From Phymatolithon calcareum (Eukaryota > Rhodophyta > Florideophyceae > Hapalidiales): 64,000 nucleotides of DNA. Positions 1 through 11,715 of this stretch are shown here, one piece after another (within the stretch, counting starts at the first letter, position 1; every line of letters starts with the position of its first letter). The position numbers and the translations under genes were made by a program. The stretch is taken from NCBI GenBank assembly GCA_977006965.1, contig OZ345370.1, forward strand, positions 1,054,001 through 1,118,000, in the 5' to 3' direction. The notes under the pieces were generated by a model that had not been told where the DNA came from, made no database searches, and was given only the letters and a program-made list of their open reading frames with translations.

Positions 1-2169
<2,169 letters not shown>

Positions 2170-3060
2170 GCGGAATGCGCGATGGAGAGTGTAGACGACC
2201 AATCACAGTCGTCGGGTTTGATGAGCAATACGATAACGCACACCATGTCCAACGAGAATTTCGTGAACAATCTGTCTCAATGCATGATCTCATCCCGTCC
2301 CAGGCCACGGACAGTCACACATCCATTGAACGAAAGCCAAGGATACATCCAGTTAAATCCCCTTTAAATGTGTCGTTCCGGGGTTAATTTGCCATTGAGG
2401 TAAAGAAGGTGACGGGAAACGTCGCGGACTCTATCACGACCCCCATAAACAAGCGCGAACACGCTATGCAGTCATCTGAAGTGGGCCCTACTTAAAAACC
2501 AAAGGTAATTAACCAAGGATACACAACAGAAAGACACTTGTGGTGTACGGTACACCTGAACCTGCAGTCGGCAACGCGCACTGCAAGATGCTTTGTGATC
2601 TCCTGACCGGGTACTGCTAAGGACCAGAGGTAATTGAGCAAGGAGCACTGATCTTGTTCGACGTGATAACAAGCATTCCGCTGAATAGACCGAGCACCAC
2701 AACCACGATGGAAGGTACATTGATGATTTCCGTTTTAGTAGCCGGAATGCTGATACACGTCATGGACACGTCCTATGCGATGAGCGAGGATTCGACGAAT
2801 TGCTTCTCAGCACCGATGGAGGTGGTAGTCATGAAAATCATGATGAAAAACAACAATCTGGCTTTTCCAAGATTCTGAGCCACAGTCGGGGGAACTAGAG
2901 TGGTACTCTTGAGCTGGAGAGAGCTACGGACGAGAAACCCAAAGCGATTGCAAGGGAAAATAGAATGGACAACTAGCAAAGGCAGTCAAATATGTATTCC
3001 CTCCATGAAGCCGCGGGAGCGAACGTGATCGCAGACTGCTTATTCAGAACTTGCATGCCA
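2170..3060 (-). pseudogene. Decayed copy of the DUR3 urea transporter
   Basis: The DNA matches, piece by piece and in the same order and orientation, the middle to C-terminal part of the intact DUR3 gene at 35368-37428. Matches include 2182-2340 with the segment near 35750-35900, 2401-2455 with the one near 36000-36050, 2654-2880 with 36077-36300, and 3010-3050 with 36440-36490. The reading frame is broken by many stops and indels. About 150 extra bases sit at roughly 2490-2640, bounded by two similar copies of a CCARAGGTAATTRANCAAGGA-like motif, suggesting a local duplication. No start, N-terminal half or promoter was recognised. It is a relic, not an expressed transporter. Confidence 0.85.
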
Positions 3061-4509
3061 TGGGCCCGTCTTTCGTCCCCGAAACGTCAATAATGTGACA
3101 TCTTTGACGCTTCACATAGACTGCCAGGCAGATTTGCTTAAGCTGGAGCGTTTTCGCCCTGGGAATCGGCAAATGCACCACTAGCTAGTGGACTGCACAG
3201 ACTTGCTGTCCTGAATTAACTTCGACAGACCAGGCCAATGTTCAGGACAAGACATGCAATCTTCAATCTTTGTGCTGCAGTTGTATTGTTGCGTGCACGA
3301 GAACACCTTCAATATGTCAAAACAAACGGATAATCTCAGAGCAAACATGTCCGTCCCAAACCGTAGACGACAAAAAAATCTACCATTATTGACGAGCATG
3401 GTCGAGGCTCACTACTGCAGGATGTCTGCGTCCTTCCACGGAAATTGACGCGGTGCATACTGGCATGGATCGCTGTTTATATACACGCAGATATTGCACA
3501 TGCAAAACATTTCTTATCCCAACGAACTCTTTTTGACGGCAGCAAGCGCATTGTCTCAAAAGTCCATGTACATCGCAGAGACGTTACCACTTCTCTCGTC
3601 TAACACCTGTTCAGGCCTACTTCACGCCGTAAAATGGTGTCTATATTATTAGGCAGTGGCGGCTTTACAGATCTTTTACCTCCGCCCCGTGGACTAGCTA
3701 GACGAATATCTCCCTGTACTGTCCATGTGCAACATTCAAAGTGCACGTGGGCTTTCCTGCTTCCTCGATGTACACTATATCTCAGGTACATTAGCATGCG
3801 ACCAGGTTGCCCCAGGGAGATTTTCCCTAATTTTCAGTTCCGATTCAAAATCACTGGCACAGCTCTCCAATGTGTCGCAATGTACCCGCATTACTTTGCA
3901 AAGCATCCATAGATACTTGATGCGGACTATGATGAAAGCTGACAATACGCCCGGTGCTCTGCGGATCCACTTGCAAGGCAAGTACCCTTGCGTCTAAAGC
4001 CGCACTTGGATCTCATCAGGAAGCGGGGATGGTTTCCCTCCAGAGATTTCCCTGTTGTGGAACTTGACAGAATGTTATGCCTCTATACGTCACACATCGA
4101 CGTCCAGTTCGTTATCAGATGTAGAAATGACCGCTCTACATAGAGAAAATCTAAAAGTCACGCCGCAAGCAAGGTAAGATTAAAAACGGAGTCAGAGAGT
4201 ATCCTGTTCACTTCTTTTCCTGTTACCTTTTTTCCGATACCGGTTTCTAGTAGAATTGCTCTAAATAAGTTATGAATATCCTTCTGAGTACTTCCGAACT
4301 TCTCACTTCCAGCGAGTCCGATAGATGAAGTGTTTGGCCTGAGTCGGCCCTTCTAGCAGATTCTCGTCATCATGAACAATGAGTGTCCATTCGGGCCCAT
4401 GATTAAAGTAGCACTGACTTGGAGCAATGCAGTCACATCATTTTCAAAAGACGGCGACAGGGCATGACAGGGTGAACAAGCTGAAGAAATAAGTCAGCCA
4501 TTTATTGCT
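3061..4509. other. Intergenic region, possible 3' exon of the kinase-like gene
   Basis: No coding region is recognised between the DUR3 relic and the kinase-like gene. At about 4440-4490 (minus strand) a short frame reading LVHPVMPCRRLLKMM follows a pyrimidine-rich TTTCTTCAG. This resembles the hydrophobic last helix of a kinase fold and could be a small terminal exon of the neighbouring gene, but the matching donor site (GTCAAT) is poor. Confidence 0.3.
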
Positions 4510-5793
4510 TTATGTGAGGAAAGGCATTGTGGAAAACGTCGTGATTGAAACTTGTTTGAAATTGACTTTCGCCTGCAGCATGGCCTGCAGAAATTTCCAT
4601 CCATCAAACTCATCAAGAAACGCCACAACATTGGTATAATCTGGATCTTCGCAACAGTATGCACGAAACTGGTCAACATCCAACTCGAAGGTATCCTCAA
4701 AAATCTTTTTGAAGAAGTCTTGTGTGCGGATGACGTTTGAAAAGGCAGCAAAAAAGTACTCCGTTAGCGCGTAACCCAGAGAATAAATATCCTCCGCGAA
4801 AAAGTAGTTTGCTATTTCCCCAGGCGTGACTGCGCCGCCTTTTCGCGCACGCTCTAAATCACGGCCGCTGATAAGAGCGCTGACCGGTTTTGCAAATCCC
4901 AAATCGCGCAATTTAACTTGCAAGCTGTTGGAATATCGATACTCCACTGTGTTGACCATCAAACTCGCCAGTCCTACCGACCGATGCACGATGCCAGCAG
5001 TGCCGTGAAGATACATCAGCGCATTCACAGCTTCACGAGCAAGGGCGCGCGCATATTCACTTTTGCGACGTTGCAATCCGCCCGGAAAAATTCCATCCAA
5101 AATTCGAACCCCCGGCATCTCATCCTTATCGTTCACAGCTGCCGCGTTTTGTGCCGTCATCATGCCCTCCCATCTGAAAACCAGAAAGGGGGTGCCGGGC
5201 GCAGGTGGCGTTGGAGACCGAGGAAAGCGAGTTTTCCAGAATTCTTTAAACGATGGATTTGTAAACGAATCATCGGTGAGAAAAGTCCCGAGTAGGGTAG
5301 CCACCGGTACGACGTCTGCGTCGACTTGGGCTATTTGTTCGTCTCCCCGAGAGTTTGGTGATGCAGCTGCATATAATGCTTTGTAAGCCTCTGCTTCATT
5401 CACCGCCAATTCGGCGGCCGAATCAAAGAATTCCTTCAGAAGGACGCGCGCATTGCGCAATTGCGGCGGAGAAACGACGACTGCCTCATACAGACGAACG
5501 GTTGGGGCATTCGTTTCTGTAGTGCGCGTCGGCGCCAGGGGATCCCGTGCTCGATCTTCACTGTAATACTCCCAGTCGGTTATTGTTGCAAATCCCTGCT
5601 CACCGACCAGCCTTCGGATTTCAAAGTCAGACGGGGAGAACGGAATGAGAAGTGCGCGTGGAATGCATCGACGGCGAGGAGAATGCGCTTTCTTCAACCT
5701 TGCACTCTTCGACGGAAGCAGCCCAGTTTTATGCGAGAAAAAGGACGGCACAGCAAACGATGGCGTTCTATCGCTGGTTTTAGAAAGCGCCAT
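4510..5793 (-). CDS. Kinase-fold protein, probably a plastid pseudokinase
   Basis: A 427-residue protein with a basic, Ser/Arg-rich N-terminus of about 50 residues that looks like an organelle transit peptide. The kinase fold is recognised in the C-terminal half: a helix ALAREAVNALMYLHGTAGIVHRSV in the catalytic-loop position, VKLRDLGFAKP in the DFG position and AEDIYSLGYALTEYFF resembling the F-helix D-x-W/Y-S-x-G motif. The catalytic HRD aspartate is replaced (HRS) and no clear VAIK lysine is visible, so phosphotransfer is doubtful. The ATG is complementary to 5791-5793. The last ~20 residues look unlike a kinase end and may be read-through of an intron. The substrate is unknown. Confidence 0.7.
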   Translation of the reverse strand: MALSKTSDRTPSFAVPSFFSHKTGLLPSKSARLKKAHSPRRRCIPRALLIPFSPSDFEIRRLVGEQGFATITDWEYYSEDRARDPLAPTRTTETNAPTVRLYEAVVVSPPQLRNARVLLKEFFDSAAELAVNEAEAYKALYAAASPNSRGDEQIAQVDADVVPVATLLGTFLTDDSFTNPSFKEFWKTRFPRSPTPPAPGTPFLVFRWEGMMTAQNAAAVNDKDEMPGVRILDGIFPGGLQRRKSEYARALAREAVNALMYLHGTAGIVHRSVGLASLMVNTVEYRYSNSLQVKLRDLGFAKPVSALISGRDLERARKGGAVTPGEIANYFFAEDIYSLGYALTEYFFAAFSNVIRTQDFFKKIFEDTFELDVDQFRAYCCEDPDYTNVVAFLDEFDGWKFLQAMLQAKVNFKQVSITTFSTMPFLT

Positions 5794-6211
5794 GAGCTTC
5801 CTTCATGCCGGGGAGACCGGAAGTCTTAGATTGTCAAGTGCTCCAGGATCCTGGAGGTCGATCCGGCAGAGGAATTTTGAGATCTGGCCGGATAATCAAT
5901 CGCCAAGTGGAAAGGAAATGTGCCGTGTTCTAGGTGAAATCTCTTTTTCGAAGATTTTGCTGTGAATGCATCCTACTGGCTGCCTTTTCGCACATATCCA
6001 ATGAAAACGAACAGGCGTTTTGAATCTACCCGTTCAAACATCGCTTCGCGGTGACCTCGAAATTTGAGGTTATTATTCTGCGCAATTGCGAACGAACCAG
6101 AGTATCACCATTGCCATCAGTAGAAATAGGACGGATCAACTGATTACTGGGCACCAGTTCATGACGAGGTAAATTCAACCCCTCGAAGGAACTTCATCCT
6201 GCTCATCAGGA

Positions 6212-8441
6212 ATGCCTCGAGCATTGTTTCAACTACCGTTTGCACCAAGTGCCTTTAAAGGACAAATGGTTTCGGGAACATGCGTTGCAATCGTGCCGTC
6301 GACGCCCGTTTTGCGTCAAAGAAGCGCGCGACCACGAGGTGGCAACATGGGTAAATGGCAGATAGTTTCGCAGTCTGAATCCCTGCAGACGGCTCCTATT
6401 CCCCCAGAAGAGCCAGAAGAACGAGATCGAGGCCGTGATGTGAAAAGGCTTGTGAATCTGTTTTGGCGCTTGGCGGTTCCGTATTGGAAGAACGAACGCT
6501 CAGCGCGAAAGGATCTCGCAGGCGTTCTAGCGCTGACCCTGTTGCAAAGCGGCATTTCCGTCGGTTTCAGTTACATCTCTCGTGATTTCTGGACGGCGCT
6601 CAACACCAAGAACGTCGACCTTTTCACTCATCAAGCCGCCCTCTTCTTCGGTGCACTCGTCGCCTTTACGCCAATTGTGGTATACTACCAGTATTATCGC
6701 GACAGATGTGCCCTGAAATGGCGTGAATGGATGACACAAACCGTCCTCGACGAATACTGCGCCGAGCGAAATTATTACGATTTGGATGCCGATGGCAAAG
6801 TCGACAACCCTGACCAGCGCATTGCCCAGGATCTAAATGCGTTCACCTCGGAAAGTTTAGCCCTCATCCTCACAGTTTTGGTGTCTTGCATCGACCTTGT
6901 CAGTTTCTCGACCATTCTTTATTCTATTTATCCGCCCCTGTTTGCCGTTCTGCTCGTGTATTCTGCGACGGGTACCATCGCAACTGCACTAGTTGGAAAA
7001 AGGCTGGTCAGCTTGAAGTATAAGCAGCTGGTCAAAGAGGCCGATTTTCGATACTCTTTAATTCGTTTTCGCGATAATGCGGAAAGTATCGCGTTTTTCG
7101 GCGGGGAGACTCGGGAAAAGTCTGAAATAGGACGACGGCTCACAGGTGTTATTGATAATATGATGGCTGTCCTCGGGCTGCAGAGGTCTCTCGGATTTGT
7201 GCAAACAGGATACAGATATGCCGTTCAAGTCGTTCCGGCGATATCGGTTGCCCCACTCTATTTCAGGGGTCAGATTGAACTTGGAATCGTGACGCAGAGT
7301 TTTGGTGCATTTTCTCACATTTTGGGAGACCTCTCGCTCATCATTAATCGGTTCGACACTCTGTCACAGTTTGGTATGTTTTTGCATCTAGCTCATTTGA
7401 GCTTACCTATTTTTCCCGCTCAAGTACTTACTTCGCGCTTGTTCTTGCTTTTTTGACTACGCTTGATGCCTTTGCCGTTTTGTGATATGGTCAGGGGCTG
7501 GAATTGACCGACTTGGAGAGTTTGTAGAAGCTCTTGAGGAAAACCTCAGTGAAAAACAACGAACGTTCCGCACAGCTAAGCAAGAAGACAGAGCATTGGA
7601 GAGTGTACACGTCGAAGGGAATGGTGTTCACAAAACTCGCATTGAGCTTAAGGAATCAAGTGGCTCTGGATTGACCATTCAAAACTTGACGCTTTTAACT
7701 CCGTCTGGAAGTCTTCGCCGCACTCTGATCCAAAACCTCTCGTTGGACCTCAAGCAAGGTACACGTCTACTCGTAGTTGGACCGGTATGTACCGTGCATC
7801 TCCGTCCTTCTCCTTTATGCTCATTGCATGCACCGTTTACTAACTCTATGTGTATATTTTTGCTCAAAAAGAGTGGAGTTGGCAAGAGCTCGTTGCTGCG
7901 CGGAATAGCCGGGCTCTGGGACTCTGGGTCAGGTGTAATTGAGCGACCCCCAGCGTCAAGTGTCTTCTTCCTCCCACAAAGGCCGTACTGCACACTGGGA
8001 ACTCTTCGTGCCAATTTACTGTATCCCAGAGATGATGTCCAAGACGAAAATACCCCATCAGATGTCGCGTTGCTACGAATTCTAAACCTTGTGGATTTGC
8101 ATGAACTACCGGAGAGAATGGGCGGCTTCGACACTACAAGAGACTGGGGAGACACATTGTCTCTCGGAGAACAGCAGCGATTGCAGTTTGCTCGCCTTCT
8201 GATCGCAAAACCTTCTTTGGCGATTATTGACGAGGGTTCCGCGGCACTTTCCATAGATGCGGAACGTCGAATGTACAGAATGCTTGAAGACATGGGAATT
8301 ACTCTTGTCAGCATTGGTCATCGGCCGAGCCTGCTCAAATATCACGATATTATTCTAAGGCTGGGAGGGGAGAACGCATCTTGGACCCTCGAGGAAGTCA
8401 AGCAGGAGCAGAGAGAACGCGTCGTTGCACAGACTTTGTAG
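6212..8441 (+). CDS. ABC half-transporter, ABCD (peroxisomal/plastid fatty-acyl) type, three exons
   Basis: A TMD-NBD half transporter that would work as a dimer. Exons are 6212-7373, 7495-7784 and 7872-8441. Both introns are GT-AG: the first (121 bp, phase 1) joins LSQFG to AGIDRLGEF. The second (87 bp, phase 0) falls inside Walker A and restores GPSGVGKSS. The membrane domain spans about residues 90-370 and has the ABCD/SbmA-type pattern (FWRLAVPYW, FGGETREKSE). The NBD has the signature LSLGEQQRLQFARLL, Walker B LAIIDEGSAAL and the H-loop SIGHRPSLL. The N-terminal ~50 residues are basic and Pro/Ser-rich, suggesting plastid or other organelle targeting. The ABCD family moves acyl-CoAs or fatty acids; the exact substrate here cannot be told. 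Confidence 0.88.
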
Positions 8442-8803
8442 ATGAGATCCATCTGATCGCAAATTAATTGTTGGGAGTTCGGGGAAGTAATATATAAAAT
8501 ATTTAATGACGGTTGTCGACCTGAAGAACGAATTCTCTCGTCTATGATTGTTAGCCCCGAGAGACTCCTCAGGCCCCGATCGCATGGCGGACACAACAGC
8601 CCCAACATTTACCAGTCGCAATGTACACGAAAGGATGCTCAGGTTGAGAAAACAAAGGAAGTTTTTCGGGGCTGGGCTACAGGCACAGTATAAATCGCAT
8701 GCCGCATGCATCGCAAATTTTCTAATATTAGTGACCTTTCGAAAATGTCTCAAGCAGCTCTGACCAGCAATCAGATTTATTAGAAATCAGTTAGACTGAG
8801 TCG
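8442..8803. other. Convergent 3' intergenic region
   Basis: This holds the 3' flanks of the ABC transporter and the deubiquitinase, which converge. It is AT-rich with TATATAAAATATTT near 8490. No gene is seen. Confidence 0.5.
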
Positions 8804-11401
8804 TTAGCTCCGCTTGTAGAGGTACATAAAGCCCAGGTCTGTTGGTGGCATCTGGGAAACTGCAACTTTCGAGTCATTGTAGAGTACGAATCGGTTCTCC
8901 TTCAAGATATGTGCCACATAATGTCCACAATTCGGATTACCGCCAATATGGCTTGCAAACCCAACAAGGGAATATTTTCCAGGGCCGTCAACAAATTGTT
9001 TTCCAACAGGAGTTCCAGACGCCCCCGAACCTTTGCTCGACAACACAGCTTCCACAGCGCCATCAAGATCGTCGGTATTACTAAACAACCAGTCAGCAGC
9101 ACGTTCAAGAGAGCCACTGGAAGCCAGCAGTGCAGCACGGGCCTGCTTGTCGGAAAAACCCATAGCTTGAAGTGACCCCATTGCTTCTTGTGATACGCCG
9201 TCACGGTTGGCAGTTGCAGGGCCACCAGAAGCAGTCGATGTAGGAAGAGGATCATTGAAATCAGGATCCTCGGAATGCGCAAACACCCACTCCATGCCCG
9301 CCTGTGCACCAGAGTTTTGGGTGGCCAACGCTGCCCGCTTCGACCCATTTTCAGAAAAGCCCATTGCCATCAATTGAGCCACAATGGCCGGGTCTGCCTC
9401 AGGCTGCGGCGGTTGTGCCGATTCCTCTCCAGCGTCCTCCGGCAATAGTTCTTCCCCTGCGGCACGGCCAGTGGCACGCAACGATTCCAAGTCGATTTGG
9501 AGGGGCATAGGGACAGTTACGTCAAGCTTTATAGGTGCCAACGTCACCGGGTCGTACGCATACTTTTTCAATTGCACAACAAGATACTCCGGGAATGTGC
9601 GAAAACGCGTCCGCTTCAGTGCAGCTCCAGTCTTCGATGTAGCTGGACTCAGAAAGTCAGAGATGAGCTCCTCCGCGGCAAAGGTTTCAAGACAGGCTTC
9701 AAACGGTACGTTGAGTTTCACTGGGACATCTTCTTCCGATGTCGATTTTTCCAACTTATTTTCAGCCTCCAGCTTCTGTCTCTTAATTGTTCGCTCTTCA
9801 TATGCTTTGTAAAGGTCGGTGTTCGTCGCCTTCTCCAAAGGGATGGGAAGTGAAAGCATGTTGTCCACCCTGCCCATGTAGCGAGCCTTGCGTGACTGCT
9901 GACACTCTAGCCGCTCCTCCGCCTCAAACGCGAAGAGCGCTGAAGTCGCCACAAAGTTGTCCACATTTGCATCTGAGGGCAAGAGCCTGCCTCGTACACC
10001 CGCGTATTCGGCACCTGCCAGTTTCTCAATCAGATACTGGTAAAACTCACTGGTATCCTGCTGGCGCGCCGTGCTGAACTCCGGATGGTTTTTTCCTATG
10101 AGTCTCTTGAACATAAACGGTCGCACACTGGCTCCGACGTCATCTGTGTCCTGTCGAGGAGATACGTTTGTCGGAAGTTCATTAGGCTTGGCACTATGGG
10201 GTAACCTCTCATAGATAGGGATGGGTTGGGCATATCGCTTCGACAGCAAGCCAAGCGCGAGCTTTGACGTCATAGTGAGAAGATCATTTGAAGGATCATC
10301 AGCGGGCGCCGACTCAAAAATGGCACCGGCACCATCGAGATACCTTGCCCGCGTTTCTGGAATGGCGAACAACAGCTGTAGCACGGACGCCATGTAGCAG
10401 CTATTACCGAGGTTATCAAGTCCGACATAGCCTGGTCCCACGAGAGGAACTAATTCCGAGCCGCTTTCCGTAATTTTTGAGAAGTCGTACGCAGCGTTGA
10501 TTTGGATTTGAAGCTCAGTCATTGTCTTCTCGGTCTTCTCTTGTTGTTCTATGTCAATTCCCCAGTGAGCTAGATGCTCTTTCAGCATTGGGTCGAGAAC
10601 CATGTCGTTCTCATCCGGAGCGTAAGAGAAGACATCTGCCCCTTCCGGCGTAATAGTGCCCAATTTCACAACAAGTGGATAAAGTCCACCAGTCTTTTCA
10701 TAGTGCTCGAGACTGGCACCCGTACCGCCCGTTCCGTCCCAGGTTATTCTGCCCGATCCAATATGGCCGGTAGATATATTGAGCCAGAGATTCTTCTTCA
10801 TACCAGAGTCCTCACATGCCCATTGCGCAGGATCGCTCAGCAGTTTCCGCTTCTCATCAGAAGCAGGAAGTTGTATAAGTGCACGAGCATACTTTGACTC
10901 CTTGCGCTCTTCCTCTTCCCATGCGACAGCAGCGGTATCTACGGCTTCGACACCATCTCTCTTCAGGACGGCATCCACAGCTTCGGCCACATTCGCTGGG
11001 ATGCCTTCAGAAGGATACACTATTTCTTCTCCGCCCGGAAAGCACACGACAGAATATCGCTTAACAACATCGTACGGCGCGCCGCCGATATCAAAACCGC
11101 CTTCCACTCCAATAGCCATCTTTGTCGGTGCCTTTGCCGGCGCGTCCTTTCCGTTCATTGCTGCATGAGGATCTGCCTTTCGCACGCGGCGGAAACGCTG
11201 TCGTAGATAAAGTGGATATCCGTGACGAGCAAAATGGGCGCGAACGTGGGCTATGCCAAAGGACTGGAAGGTTGTCAGAGAGGTGTACAGTCCGTCCGGT
11301 GAGAGCGCAGTGTCAAAAGTAAACATGCATTCATCCTTGTAAACCTTGTCGCGCAGCGTTGGAATGCGGACGGAGGAAGAAGCAGCCGGTGGGATCCCCA
11401 T
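8804..11401 (-). CDS. USP5: Ubiquitin-specific protease of the USP5 / UBP14 (isopeptidase T) type
   Basis: This cysteine protease normally disassembles free polyubiquitin chains. The 865 residues show, in order: an N-terminal variant zinc-finger region; a canonical ZnF-UBP fold near 190-285 (NLWLNISTGHIGSGR, LYPLVVKLGTITPEGADV); the catalytic Cys box GLDNLGNSCYMASVLQLLF with the nucleophile at Cys335; two UBA domains around 650-790 (IVAQLMAMGFSENGSKRAAL and MGSLQAMGFSDKQARAAL); and the His box NPNCGHYVAHIL at His827. The order and length fit human USP5. Three of the four zinc ligands of the ZnF-UBP are missing (only Cys196 remains), so ubiquitin C-terminus binding by this domain is uncertain. 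Single exon, ATG complementary to 11399-11401. Confidence 0.95.
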   Translation of the reverse strand: MGIPPAASSSVRIPTLRDKVYKDECMFTFDTALSPDGLYTSLTTFQSFGIAHVRAHFARHGYPLYLRQRFRRVRKADPHAAMNGKDAPAKAPTKMAIGVEGGFDIGGAPYDVVKRYSVVCFPGGEEIVYPSEGIPANVAEAVDAVLKRDGVEAVDTAAVAWEEEERKESKYARALIQLPASDEKRKLLSDPAQWACEDSGMKKNLWLNISTGHIGSGRITWDGTGGTGASLEHYEKTGGLYPLVVKLGTITPEGADVFSYAPDENDMVLDPMLKEHLAHWGIDIEQQEKTEKTMTELQIQINAAYDFSKITESGSELVPLVGPGYVGLDNLGNSCYMASVLQLLFAIPETRARYLDGAGAIFESAPADDPSNDLLTMTSKLALGLLSKRYAQPIPIYERLPHSAKPNELPTNVSPRQDTDDVGASVRPFMFKRLIGKNHPEFSTARQQDTSEFYQYLIEKLAGAEYAGVRGRLLPSDANVDNFVATSALFAFEAEERLECQQSRKARYMGRVDNMLSLPIPLEKATNTDLYKAYEERTIKRQKLEAENKLEKSTSEEDVPVKLNVPFEACLETFAAEELISDFLSPATSKTGAALKRTRFRTFPEYLVVQLKKYAYDPVTLAPIKLDVTVPMPLQIDLESLRATGRAAGEELLPEDAGEESAQPPQPEADPAIVAQLMAMGFSENGSKRAALATQNSGAQAGMEWVFAHSEDPDFNDPLPTSTASGGPATANRDGVSQEAMGSLQAMGFSDKQARAALLASSGSLERAADWLFSNTDDLDGAVEAVLSSKGSGASGTPVGKQFVDGPGKYSLVGFASHIGGNPNCGHYVAHILKENRFVLYNDSKVAVSQMPPTDLGFMYLYKRS

Positions 11402-11715
11402 TGTTGCGGTTCGAAGCGGCTTTCTTCACCGATCTTCGTCAGTCTTGTCGATTCCGATGCAAAAATGACTCGCAATCGGACCTGGAGGCGATGCACCTGG
11501 AGAATGGCCCTTCGGTGACACGTGTATCGTATCATAGCATCGTCCTGGGGCTGTACACGCCCCTCAAATTCCAGTGGGGCAGAATACGACATCATACAAA
11601 GCATTGCATTGGTCCCGTTCCAGCACAGATGAAAAATTCCAGTAGCAAATCGTCTGGCACATTTTAAACCAATCTGTCATACGTATAGATGTGTTGACTA
11701 TCATCCATTGCGAGA
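11402..11715. other. Intergenic region between two same-strand genes
   Basis: This contains the upstream region of the deubiquitinase gene and the 3' flank of nothing recognisable on the plus strand. No gene or repeat is seen. Confidence 0.4.

Noticed and set aside
7679-8314. 211-residue minus-strand frame across the ABC transporter NBD
   Set aside because: Antisense shadow of a well-supported gene; no motif.
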